From Kiloniellaceae bacterium (lineage in GTDB: Bacteria; Pseudomonadota; Alphaproteobacteria; Kiloniellales; J153): a DNA stretch of 64,000 nt. Positions 24,769 through 31,884 of this stretch are shown here, one piece after another (position 1 is the stretch's first letter; each line of letters opens with the position of its first letter). The stretch is from NCBI GenBank assembly GCA_021776135.1, contig JAJFGL010000039.1:1-64000 (forward strand), in the 5' to 3' direction. A program made the position numbers and the translations under genes. Below the pieces are notes generated by a model. It saw nothing but the letters and a program-made list of their open reading frames with translations. It was not told the DNA's origin and searched no databases.

Positions 24769-25371
24769 GCTATATACTGTCCCCAATCATCCACAACGGT
24801 TGTTGCGTCATGTGGTTGTAGGAATAGTTGTAATTTCAGTTTGTACAGCCTTGTATGCTGTGTCCATGAATCACGCCGGTTATGTTTTTGTCCGTGATAA
24901 AATAATCCACTGTTATTCCGATGATTGGGTATTTTCTTGACTGGATGCATCTCCCTTTCTTCTGCAACAAACTTCCATTGAACATTTCAGATGCATGGGT
25001 TTGGAAATCTGCATCGCTGTGGGAATACCATCTTGAAATTATATTATTTATCATCATTGCATTCAGATTCAGACCTAGCCCAGTGCCTGAATCTGACATA
25101 CATGTTGGGCTATCAAAGGTAAGTATTCCATTGGCACCCTTTAGGGAGCCATGAAAATAAGTGTTATTCTTCTTTACGACTTGTGTGTACCAACATTTAT
25201 CGCCTTCATCATTTTGTATATAGCCTCTCTTTAGTCCCTCCGCTGGGCCGGCTAAAGCGAGACTGCTACGAAAAATTGCTATAAACATAAGCCCTGTTAT
25301 GATTTTGAAGTTCTGTAACTTCATGTGCTTTCTCCAGGGATACTGAATAAGTGGGCACAGTATATAATTTC
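24769..25371. mobile_element. Putative AT-rich cassette 2, same inverted boundaries as cassette 1
   Basis: The left boundary (24769-24787) reads GCTATATACTGTCCCCAAT; the right boundary (25353-25371) carries TGAAATTATATACTGTGCCC on the opposite strand. One minus-strand gene (24836-25324) fills the interior, and the DNA is strongly AT-rich. Only about 11 bp separate it from cassette 1, so the order is: boundary, gene, inverted boundary, boundary, gene, inverted boundary. Confidence 0.5.
24836..25324 (-). CDS. Secreted cysteine-containing protein of unknown function
   Basis: A 162-residue protein with a signal peptide (KIITGLMFIAIFRSSLALAG, cleavage likely after ALA). The mature part has four cysteines (KCWYTQ, SPTCMSD, GRCIQS, QGCTN), enough for two disulfides, and a Gly/Asn-rich middle. 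GGAGAAAG lies just upstream of the ATG. No family is recognised. The codon use is markedly AT-rich relative to the rest of the window and it is the sole gene of cassette 2, so it is probably horizontally acquired. Periplasmic or extracellular location is inferred from the signal peptide. Confidence 0.6.
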   Translation of the reverse strand: MKLQNFKIITGLMFIAIFRSSLALAGPAEGLKRGYIQNDEGDKCWYTQVVKKNNTYFHGSLKGANGILTFDSPTCMSDSGTGLGLNLNAMMINNIISRWYSHSDADFQTHASEMFNGSLLQKKGRCIQSRKYPIIGITVDYFITDKNITGVIHGHSIQGCTN

Positions 25372-25396
25372 ATGCAGCGAGGCGTCGGCATAATGG

Positions 25397-25419
25397 ATTG
25401 CCGGATCAAGCCCGGCAAT
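25397..25419. repeat. Short extragenic palindrome (ATTGCCGG ... CCGGCAAT)
   Basis: Perfect 8-bp arms around a 7-nt ATCAAGC spacer, embedded in TGGATTGCCGGATCAAGCCC, the familiar alphaproteobacterial REP core. It lies between cassette 2 and the nrdB remnant. Confidence 0.7.
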
Positions 25420-25439
25420 GACAGTGTAGATAATACCCC

Positions 25440-25606
25440 CTACTCAAACGCCTCGTCCCACGTCCCTCTTGTCGCCGGCCGTGAATACTCCGTGGCGCGG
25501 TTTTCAAAGAAATTCGCGTGTTCGACGCCGTTGGGCATGGCGTCTAGCCAGGGCAGGGGGTTTTTTCGCTGCGGTATATGGGTTGCAGGCCGAGCTGACT
25601 TAGGCG
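25440..25606 (-). pseudogene. Duplicated 3' fragment of nrdB
   Basis: About 165 bp matching the end of the intact nrdB 1 kb away (26487-26655) at the large majority of positions. It still reads NPLPWLDAMPNGVEHANFFE and NRATEYSRPATRGTWDEAFE, the C-terminal tail of the beta subunit that docks into NrdA. One base is missing in the T-run at about 25561-25566 relative to nrdB (GGTTTTTTCG against GGTTCTTTTCG), breaking the frame to the upstream part, and no start codon or core domain remains. It ends directly against the stop of the 78-residue Lys/Ala-rich gene. A segmental duplication followed by decay is the simplest explanation. Confidence 0.85.
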
Positions 25607-25843
25607 TCAATCGCGCTTGGCGGGTCGCTTGGCTTTCTTGGCTGGGGCGGCGGGCTTTGCGGCCTCGGCCAGGGCCGCGGCTTCCTTGTCGGTGGCTTCC
25701 TTGGCCAGGCGCAGAGCCTTGAGGCGCGCCGACTTTTTTTCCAGTTCCAGCCAGGCCCGGTCCTTTTCCTTCAGGGCTAGGTCGGTTTTCTTCTGGGGCG
25801 AGAAGAATTTTTCTTGGGAGCGCGATTTTGCCGACTTCCACAT
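25607..25843 (-). CDS. Small Lys/Ala-rich coiled-coil protein
   Basis: 78 residues, almost entirely charged helix: MWKSAKSRSQEKFFSPQKKT, then LALKEKDRAWLELEKKSARL and an Ala/Pro/Lys tail ending KKAKRPAKRD. Heptad-like spacing of leucines suggests a short coiled coil. Small proteins with this composition are common in Rhodospirillales-type genomes, but I know no assigned function. It overlaps no other credible gene; its stop abuts the nrdB remnant. Confidence 0.55.
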   Translation of the reverse strand: MWKSAKSRSQEKFFSPQKKTDLALKEKDRAWLELEKKSARLKALRLAKEATDKEAAALAEAAKPAAPAKKAKRPAKRD

Positions 25844-25968
25844 CTTGGCTATCCTCTATTCACGGGTTGAGGGATCACGGGCAGGATCGCGAATCCAGCG
25901 CCCGGGCGGAGTCTCCGGCGAAACCTCGGCATAATCTGGCGGCGCGCGGCGCCGGGGCGGAAACGGTG

Positions 25969-25996
25969 GCCGCCCCCAGGCGAACCTGGGGGCGGC
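25969..25996 (-). terminator. Terminator-like hairpin downstream of the cold-shock gene
   Basis: GCCGCCCCCAGG-CGAA-CCTGGGGGCGGC is a perfect 12-bp stem. Read on the minus strand, its loop is TTCG, an extra-stable tetraloop. It starts 12 bp after the csp stop. No T-run follows, so termination may be partial or the hairpin may protect the transcript from exonucleases. Confidence 0.7.
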
Positions 25997-26008
25997 AACG
26001 TCGCGTGG

Positions 26009-26218
26009 TTAGTCGACGACGGACAGGTTCTCGGCGGATGACTTGCCGTTTTGTCCGGCTTGGATCTCGTAGTTGACCTTTTGCCCCTCGTTCAGGGAAC
26101 TCAGGCCGGCGCGCTCGACGGCCGAAATGTGGACGAAAGCGTCCTTGGAGCCGTCCGACGGCTCAATGAAACCGAAACCCTTGGTCGGGTTGAACCACTT
26201 AACTGTACCAGTAGCCAT
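26009..26218 (-). CDS. CspA-family cold-shock protein
   Basis: A 69-residue single OB-fold RNA chaperone. Both RNA-binding motifs are intact, RNP1 (KGFGFI) and RNP2 (VFVHI-like AFVHIS), within [20 protein letters not shown]. It melts structured mRNA and acts in transcription antitermination and translation, in cold or as a constitutive helper. GAGGATAT precedes the ATG. A 268-bp region with no gene separates it from nrdB, compatible with the long 5' leader typical of cold-inducible csp genes. Confidence 0.95.
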   Translation of the reverse strand: MATGTVKWFNPTKGFGFIEPSDGSKDAFVHISAVERAGLSSLNEGQKVNYEIQAGQNGKSSAENLSVVD

Positions 26219-26486
26219 AGATATATCCTCTAACAGCTGTAACGTTTCCGCGCCTCACACCATGTGGCGGCGCAGACGGCTTAATTCGCACATTGTCTGG
26301 GGATAACTAAGCTAAACGGCGTACCGGATATCTAGGTAACTCGAAACAAATGGAACACGTCCGTAGACTGTATATGGAGCCGAACCCCCCAAATGTCAAT
26401 GGCGCTGTGCGGCGCGGCCAAGCCGGGGGCGCCGTGGGCGGCGGCGGAAGGCGGCCGGCGCCGGTGGGCGGGCGGGAGTGTCCCCC
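26219..26486 (-). promoter_or_regulatory. Presumed promoter and long leader of the cold-shock gene
   Basis: No gene found. The half next to csp (26219-26390) is more AT-rich than the rest, while 26400-26470 is very GC-rich and hairpin-prone and may help end nrdB transcription. Assignment as a cold-shock leader rests on position and family habit only. Confidence 0.4.
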
Positions 26487-27446
26487 CTAATCGAACGCCT
26501 CGTCCCAGGTCCCCCTGGTCGCCGCGCGTGAATACTCCGTGGCGCGGTTTTCGAAGAAATTCGCGTGCTCGACGCCGTTGAGCATGGCGTCGAGCCAGGG
26601 CAGGGGGTTCTTTTCGCTGCGGTACATGGGTTGCAGGCCGAGTTGGCTTAGGCGGCGGTCGGCGATGTAGCGGATGTAGGCTTTGACCTCGCTGGCCTCC
26701 AAGCCCTTGACGCCGCCAAGCTCAAACGCCAGGTCGATGAAGGCGTCTTCGTGGGTGACGATGGTCTCGCAGGCTTTATAGAGTTCGCGCTCGAATTCGG
26801 GAGTCCAAATCTCCGGGTTTTCCGCCACGAAGGTGCGGAACAGGCGGATGATGGAGAGGGTGTGCAGGGATTCGTCGCGCACCGACCAGGTGATGATCTG
26901 GCCCATGCCCTTCATCTTGTTGAAGCGCGGAAAGTTCAACAGGATCGCGAAGCTGGCGAAGAGTTGCAGGCCTTCGGTAAAGGCGCCGAAGACCGCCAGG
27001 GTGGTGGCGATGTCCTTCTTGGTCTCGACCCCGAAGGTCTGCATGTAGTCGTACTTGTCCTTCATTTCCTTGTAGCGCAGGAAGGCCGAGTACTCGGTTT
27101 CGGTCATGCCGATGGTATCGAGCAGGTGCGAATAAGCGGCGATGTGGATGGTCTCGGTATTGGAGAAGGCGGCCAGCATCATCTGCACCTCGGTCGGGCC
27201 GAAGACGCGCGCATAATGCTTCATGTAGCAGTTGTTGACCTCCACATCCGCCTGGGTGAAGAAGCGGAAAATCTGCGACAAGAGGTTCTTCTCGCCCGGC
27301 GTCAGGTTGCGTTGCCAGTCCTTCACGTCGTCGGCGAGGGGCACTTCCTCGGGCAGCCAATGGATGCGCTGTTGCATCAGCCAGGCGTCGTAGGCCCAGG
27401 GATAGCGGAAGGGTTTGTAAACCGGATTGGCGTCTAGCAGGGACAT
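26487..27446 (-). CDS. nrdB: Ribonucleotide reductase class Ia, beta subunit
   Basis: A 319-residue di-iron tyrosyl-radical subunit that starts the long-range radical transfer to NrdA for reduction of ribonucleoside diphosphates. Metal ligands and the radical site are visible: D in FTQADVEVNN, E and H in SNTETIHIAAYSHL with the radical tyrosine in AAYSHL (near residue 105), E in GAFTEGLQL, and E and H in VRDESLHTL. The C-terminal tail ending ATRGTWDEAFD is the peptide that docks to NrdA. This shorter beta is the alphaproteobacterial type. It is downstream of nrdA on the same strand but separated by 259 bp containing a truncated MITE, so it may have its own promoter. Confidence 0.95.
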   Translation of the reverse strand: MSLLDANPVYKPFRYPWAYDAWLMQQRIHWLPEEVPLADDVKDWQRNLTPGEKNLLSQIFRFFTQADVEVNNCYMKHYARVFGPTEVQMMLAAFSNTETIHIAAYSHLLDTIGMTETEYSAFLRYKEMKDKYDYMQTFGVETKKDIATTLAVFGAFTEGLQLFASFAILLNFPRFNKMKGMGQIITWSVRDESLHTLSIIRLFRTFVAENPEIWTPEFERELYKACETIVTHEDAFIDLAFELGGVKGLEASEVKAYIRYIADRRLSQLGLQPMYRSEKNPLPWLDAMLNGVEHANFFENRATEYSRAATRGTWDEAFD

Positions 27447-27490
27447 GGCGGTGAGTTCCTAAAGTTTTGTTCGTTACCCCGGACCCCGAT

Positions 27491-27665
27491 CAACGGCTGT
27501 CCGGTTTAATTTAGCGGGCCCGTCCGCATAGGTTCCCGGCGCCGCAAGTCCCCCCACCCCAACCCTCCCCCTCAAGGGGGGAGGGGGAAAATAGCGGCGC
27601 TCTTCCCCTAGCTCCCTCCCCCTTCGATGGGGGAGGGTTGGGGTGGGGGTGACAGCGGCGCCAAG
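27491..27665. mobile_element. MITE family copy 1, truncated
   Basis: Begins CAACGGCTGTCCGGTTTAAT, matching the terminal repeat of the full copies at 48.89 and 61.87 kb, then shares the GTTCCCGG and GCAAG block and the large internal palindrome (CCCACCCCAACCCTCCCCCT ... GGGGGAGGGTTGGGGTGGGG, about 27551-27650). It stops matching after GACAGCGGCGCCAAG; the distal half and the second terminal repeat are missing. It lies between nrdA and nrdB and ends about 40 bp from the nrdA stop, where its palindrome could attenuate nrdAB transcription. Confidence 0.75.
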
Positions 27666-27705
27666 CTCAGGATGCGGGCCGAAAGTATTTCGTACTGCCC
27701 GCCGG

Positions 27706-29700
27706 TTACTGACAGGCCAGGCATTCGTCGTAGTCGATTTCGGCGGGCTGGCCGGTTCTTTCCTTGCCGTTGACCTTGCCGAGCAGGGGGATCGCCTGGG
27801 CGCCGGCAAGCTTGGCCGCGAGCGCTTCGGCGATGCCCTGGCTGGCCGCCGATTCGGCGCGCTGGATCGATTTGGAGCGGCAGTAGTAGAGCGACTTCAC
27901 GCCCTTTTTCCAGGCCAGCAGGTGCAGGCGGTGCAGGTCGCGCTTATGCACGTCGCCGGCCAGGAACAGGTTCAGCGATTGCGACTGGCAGATGAAGGGC
28001 GTGCGGTCGCCGGCCAATTCGATCAGCCAGCGCTGGTCCAACTCGAAGGCGGTCTTGAAGACGGCTTTTTCGTCGTCGTTGAGGCAATCGAGATGCTGGA
28101 CCGAGCCTTCGTTGAGGGTGATCGAGGTCCAGGTATCCTCGTCGTCGCGGCCCTTTTCCGCCAGCAGGGTTTCCAGGTGCTTGTTACGCACGGCGAAGGA
28201 GCCGCTGAGCGTCTTGTGGGTGAAGCTGTTGGCGGCCAGGGGCTCGATCCCCGGCGAGGCGCCGCCGCAGATGATGGAGATCGAGGCCGTGGGCGCGACC
28301 GCCATCTTGTTAGAAAAGCGCTCCATGATTCCGAACTCGGCGGCGTCGGGGCAGGGGCCGCGTTCCTCGGCCAAGCTCCGCGAGGCGGCGTCGGCACGAT
28401 CGCGGATGTGCTTGAAGATGCGCTTGTTCCAGACCTTGGCCATGACCCCTTCCAGGGGGATGGCGCGCTGTTGCAGGAAGGAGTGAAAGCCCATGACCCC
28501 CAAACCGATGGAGCGTTCGCGCATGGCGGAGTATTTCGCCCGCGCCATGTTGCTGGGCGCCCGGTCGATAAAGTCCTGAAGCACGTTGTCGAGAAAGCGC
28601 ATGATGTCGGGCACGAAGTCCGCTTCGCCGCTCCAGTCGCCGTAGGTTTCCAGGTTGAGGGAGGACAGGCAGCACACGGCGGTGCGCTCCTCCCCCAAGT
28701 GGTCGGTGCCCGTGGGCAGGGTGATCTCGCTGCACAGATTCGACATCTTGACGTTGAGCCCGGCGAGCTTCTGGTGCTCGGGCAGGGCCCGGTTCACATG
28801 GTCGCCGAAAAGGATATAGGGCTCGCCGGTTTCGATGCGCGCGGTCAGGATGCGGATCCACAGGTCGCGGGCCTTGATCTTGCGGATCAGGGCGTCGTCC
28901 TTGGGGCTGGTCAGGGCCCATTCCTCGTCGTTCTCCACCGCGCGCATGAAGGCGTCGGAGACGACCACCCCGTGATGCAGGTTCAGGGCCTTGCGGTTGG
29001 GGTCGCCGCCGGTGGGCCGGCGAATCTCGACGAATTCCTCGATCTCCGGGTGGGAAACCGGCATGTAGCAGGCCGCCGAGCCGCGCCGCAGCGACCCTTG
29101 AGAGATCGCCAGGGTCAGGGAATCCATGACCCGGATGAAGGGAATAACGCCCGAGGTCTTGCCGTTGTGGCCGACACGCTCCCCGATCGAGCGCAGGTTG
29201 CCCCAATAGCTGCCGATGCCGCCGCCGCGCGCCGCCAGCCAGACGTTCTCGTTCCACAGGCCCAGGATGCCCTCCAGGGAATCCCCGGCCTCGTTCAAAA
29301 AGCAGGAAATCGGCAGGCCGCGCTTGGTGCCGCCGTTGGACAGCACCGGCGTCGCGGGCATGAACCACAGCTTGGAGATGTAGTCGTAGAGGCGCTGCGC
29401 ATGGGCGCTGTCGTCGGCGAAGTGGGCCGCGACCCGGGCGAAAACATCCTGAAACCCTTCGCCGTCCATGAGGTAGCGGTCGCTCAGCGTCGCCTTGCCG
29501 AAGGCGGTCAGCAGGGCGTCGCGTTGGCGCGCGATGCGCACCCGTATGCCGCGTTCGTTCTGGAATACATCGCGGACCTGATCGCCACCGAATAACTCGG
29601 CGCCTTCCGCAAGAAACGGCGCCTGCTTATCCACAGGCGGCGATTCGGCTCCCTTGGCCTCAAGGTATTCTAATTCTTGATGACTTCCAGGACCGGCCAT
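27706..29700 (-). CDS. nrdA: Ribonucleotide reductase class Ia, alpha (catalytic) subunit
   Basis: A 664-residue catalytic subunit reducing NDPs to dNDPs. Seen in order: the 10-stranded barrel start (LWFMPATPVLSNGGT, ISCFLNEAGDS), the thiyl-radical cysteine region KMSNLCSEITLP near residue 322, the NTAMAP-like segment (MAVAPTASISIICGGASPGI), the radical-relay tyrosines KSLYYCRSKS, and the redox-shuttle C-terminus DECLACQ. No N-terminal ATP-cone is apparent, so the usual dATP activity control may be lacking or displaced. Cysteine pairs and barrel motifs leave no doubt about the family. DnaA-box-like and palindromic sites surround the start. Transcribed towards nrdB. Confidence 0.95.
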   Translation of the reverse strand: MAGPGSHQELEYLEAKGAESPPVDKQAPFLAEGAELFGGDQVRDVFQNERGIRVRIARQRDALLTAFGKATLSDRYLMDGEGFQDVFARVAAHFADDSAHAQRLYDYISKLWFMPATPVLSNGGTKRGLPISCFLNEAGDSLEGILGLWNENVWLAARGGGIGSYWGNLRSIGERVGHNGKTSGVIPFIRVMDSLTLAISQGSLRRGSAACYMPVSHPEIEEFVEIRRPTGGDPNRKALNLHHGVVVSDAFMRAVENDEEWALTSPKDDALIRKIKARDLWIRILTARIETGEPYILFGDHVNRALPEHQKLAGLNVKMSNLCSEITLPTGTDHLGEERTAVCCLSSLNLETYGDWSGEADFVPDIMRFLDNVLQDFIDRAPSNMARAKYSAMRERSIGLGVMGFHSFLQQRAIPLEGVMAKVWNKRIFKHIRDRADAASRSLAEERGPCPDAAEFGIMERFSNKMAVAPTASISIICGGASPGIEPLAANSFTHKTLSGSFAVRNKHLETLLAEKGRDDEDTWTSITLNEGSVQHLDCLNDDEKAVFKTAFELDQRWLIELAGDRTPFICQSQSLNLFLAGDVHKRDLHRLHLLAWKKGVKSLYYCRSKSIQRAESAASQGIAEALAAKLAGAQAIPLLGKVNGKERTGQPAEIDYDECLACQ

Positions 29701-29795
29701 GCAAACTCCCCCTTATCCACGCCTGTGGATTGAATTATTTGAGGATAACCCCAATATCTTGCGCTGAAGATCGGGGAACATACCACAACTTGTGG
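29627..29795. promoter_or_regulatory. nrdA promoter region: DnaA-box-like sites and a palindrome
   Basis: TTATCCACA (29627-29635, inside the nrdA 5' coding end) is a perfect DnaA box. TTATCCACG (29713-29721) is one base off, and TGTGGATTG (29724-29732) is a degenerate reverse copy 2 bp away, together forming ATCCAC-GCCT-GTGGAT. Further upstream CCACAA-C-TTGTGG (29783-29795) is a perfect palindrome and a candidate NrdR or other repressor site, though it departs from the usual NrdR-box AT core. nrd genes are DnaA- and NrdR-controlled in several proteobacteria; control here is inference. Confidence 0.5.
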
Positions 29796-29968
29796 CTTTG
29801 GGAACTCGAACAAAAACAGAACAAACATATTATCGAGTCTGGCCGCGAGTCGCAACGTCAAGTCCGCGCCGGCGCCCTGGGGATGACGTCAACCGGGTGA
29901 GGCGCCGCTCGGCGGGCCGGAATGCGGGGTGGCGCTCCATGGGGCTTTGGCCGTACGCGGGCCTGGTT

Positions 29969-30415
29969 TCAGGCGTAAGTCGCGGTCTCCCAAAGGCCGG
30001 CTTCCGCTTCGCGCCGGTTTATCAATCCCTGGACAACCTTGCCCCCCGCCCGGTTCCAGCGCTTTAGCTGCGCCGGCACCTCTTCGGGTTTGCCTTCGTT
30101 GAGGAGACGCAGGAGGGTACTTTTGCGGAAGGCGCCAGCGCCGATATTGAAGACGAAGCTGGTCAAGGTGTCGAACTGCGCCTGGGTCAGCTCGACCGTC
30201 ACCTTCGCATTGACGCAGTCTTCGGCATCTTCCACGTCTTCTTTCAGCAGGCCTATGGCCGCTTCCTTCGTGATTCCGCCGCTGAAGTCGGGATCGTCAT
30301 CGCGAATGAGGTGCCCAACGCCAATCGTGGGATAGCCCGCCACGTCCCGATAGACGCTCAGGACGCAGCCTTCGTGTTGGGCGATGAAATCGAGGCCCGA
30401 TTTGCTCATTCGCAT
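29969..30415 (-). CDS. Lysozyme, glycoside hydrolase family 24 (T4-type)
   Basis: A 148-residue muramidase. The catalytic triad is visible: E15 in IAQHEGCVLSVYRD, the aspartate in YRDVAG, and the threonine in PTIGVGHLIRDDD. LTQAQFDTLTSFVFNIGAGA and QGLINRREAEAGLW are typical of phage-derived endolysins (RrrD-like). No signal peptide, holin or other phage gene is adjacent, so this is either a prophage relic in service or a component of the local set with the 47-residue protein and the lipoprotein. It is the last gene of that minus-strand trio. Confidence 0.9.
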   Translation of the reverse strand: MRMSKSGLDFIAQHEGCVLSVYRDVAGYPTIGVGHLIRDDDPDFSGGITKEAAIGLLKEDVEDAEDCVNAKVTVELTQAQFDTLTSFVFNIGAGAFRKSTLLRLLNEGKPEEVPAQLKRWNRAGGKVVQGLINRREAEAGLWETATYA

Positions 30416-30503
30416 GATCCGGTCCTTTCCAGTGTGAAGTCCCGTCCAGTGTCAAATCCCGCCGCCTAAGTGCGGGGGGAGGCCCCCCAAGAACCAAACC
30501 CGG

Positions 30504-30647
30504 TTAGTCGGGAAAAGTCGCCGTGACGGTGAAGGTGCCGTCGGCGTCTTTCTGGGTTTGCACGTCGGTTGCGCCCTCGGCTTTGAACATGGCGACCATC
30601 TTATCGACCTTGTCCGCGGGGACTCCAGTCAATTGCTGTTGAGACAT
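30504..30647 (-). CDS. 47-residue conserved-looking small protein
   Basis: A strong GGGAGG ribosome-binding site 5 nt before ATG 30647 opens MSQQQLTGVPADKVDKMVAM, continuing FKAEGATDVQTQKDADGTFT and ending VTATFPD. It is soluble, mildly acidic and looks like one helix followed by a beta hairpin, with no chance-frame features. Family unknown. It begins 18 bp after the lipoprotein stop and is followed 88 bp later by the lysozyme gene, so it is the middle gene of a probable three-gene unit. Confidence 0.65.
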   Translation of the reverse strand: MSQQQLTGVPADKVDKMVAMFKAEGATDVQTQKDADGTFTVTATFPD

Positions 30648-30665
30648 GGTTTCCTCCCGTGCCGG

Positions 30666-31670
30666 TTAGTTTTTAAGATTGAAGTCGCGCAGGAATTTTT
30701 CCCGGTCCGCCGCATAGACTCCACCGTTCAAAAATAACGTCAGGGACAACCCTTGCAGATCGTTGGTGTCCAACCAGGTACGAACCGCCGTTACATGCGG
30801 GGTATCCGTGAAATTGGTTCCGTTCCAGCCGAGGAAGGATTCAATTACCGGCGTCGCCTCATCCTCTCCAAAGATGCTGGTGATGGTTACGGTCCGAAGA
30901 TTATTTTCCGCGTCCTTCTTGGACTCGGATACGGTCTCGTCAGCCTTGGTTAAACCGGCTAGCAGAGAACATGATTGATGATAAGCCAAGGCATCGCTGA
31001 CCGCCGCCTCCACGGAATAATTACTGAAAGACATTTTTTGTTTGGCTCTGATATCGGTGAGAATTTCCGCTCTTTTGTCGTCTATCGCTTTGACGATGAC
31101 AGAAAGAGTAAGTGCATTCAGATAGGCCTCGTCCGCGGCCGTGCCGATGCCCAGTACGCCGGCGCTGGTGCCTGACAATATCTGGCTCGCCATTCCTCCG
31201 GCTAAACCGCCGGCGGTACTTAGCGCTGTCGCGACCGCCTTGGAGATGAAATTCAGGTCGCCCTTGAATCTATGCACATCTTTTTTGAAGTCGGCGCATC
31301 TGATCTCGGAAGCGCTAACGAGCCGGTCTTGCACTCTATTACGCCGAAGCAAAATAGACTCGTATTGGCCTGTGTCGTACGCGGGATGGCGAAAACCGAC
31401 AAATGCGTTTTCAATAAGATCGGCGCCGGGGTTCGTCTTTGGGGCCGTTGGGTCGTTTGGGTCGTCAATAACACCTGCTTTGACGATCTTACGGCGCGCA
31501 ATCTGCAGAGGATCGAGAAGCGCGATCAAATCGACTTTGGAAAATTTTTCTTGATCGGCGATGTTTGGATTGGCCCCCGTGGTGATTAACCCCGGATCCA
31601 AGGATTCGCAAGCGCCTAGGCTAATTGCCACTATGGCGGCCACGCATAATTTGGGTGCGAGACTCCGCAT
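30666..31670 (-). CDS. Lipoprotein of unknown function
   Basis: 334 residues with a signal peptide and lipobox (VAAIVAISLGACES, Cys20). The mature part has a polar N-terminal region containing RRKIVKAGVIDDPNDP, a hydrophobic glycine-rich stretch in the middle (AGGLAGGMASQILSGTSAGV, about residues 153-178) that could insert in a membrane or self-associate, then a helical and mixed C-terminal region. Residue after the Cys is Glu, so outer-membrane sorting is expected. No recognised domain. First gene of the trio with the 47-residue protein and the lysozyme. Confidence 0.75.
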   Translation of the reverse strand: MRSLAPKLCVAAIVAISLGACESLDPGLITTGANPNIADQEKFSKVDLIALLDPLQIARRKIVKAGVIDDPNDPTAPKTNPGADLIENAFVGFRHPAYDTGQYESILLRRNRVQDRLVSASEIRCADFKKDVHRFKGDLNFISKAVATALSTAGGLAGGMASQILSGTSAGVLGIGTAADEAYLNALTLSVIVKAIDDKRAEILTDIRAKQKMSFSNYSVEAAVSDALAYHQSCSLLAGLTKADETVSESKKDAENNLRTVTITSIFGEDEATPVIESFLGWNGTNFTDTPHVTAVRTWLDTNDLQGLSLTLFLNGGVYAADREKFLRDFNLKN

Positions 31671-31884
31671 GACTATACCTCCCCCGAGGTTTTTGCCCTG
31701 GCTTGCGCCATTTTATTTTAGTCGCCGTGTCCGGCAATCTACGTGGGCTTATTATTCTTTATCCATTAAAATTACTGCAATCGGAGAAAGAATACAACGG
31801 CATTAATGCAATCGCGGATACCGGTGTTTTTTTTACATACTTGTCCTTGTCTCTTCGCCCTGCCCTGTGCTTCATCTCGCCCCC

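Noticed and set aside
27643-29595. 650-residue plus-strand open frame
   Set aside because: Antisense to nrdA; low-complexity Gly/Val/Gln text with no domain.
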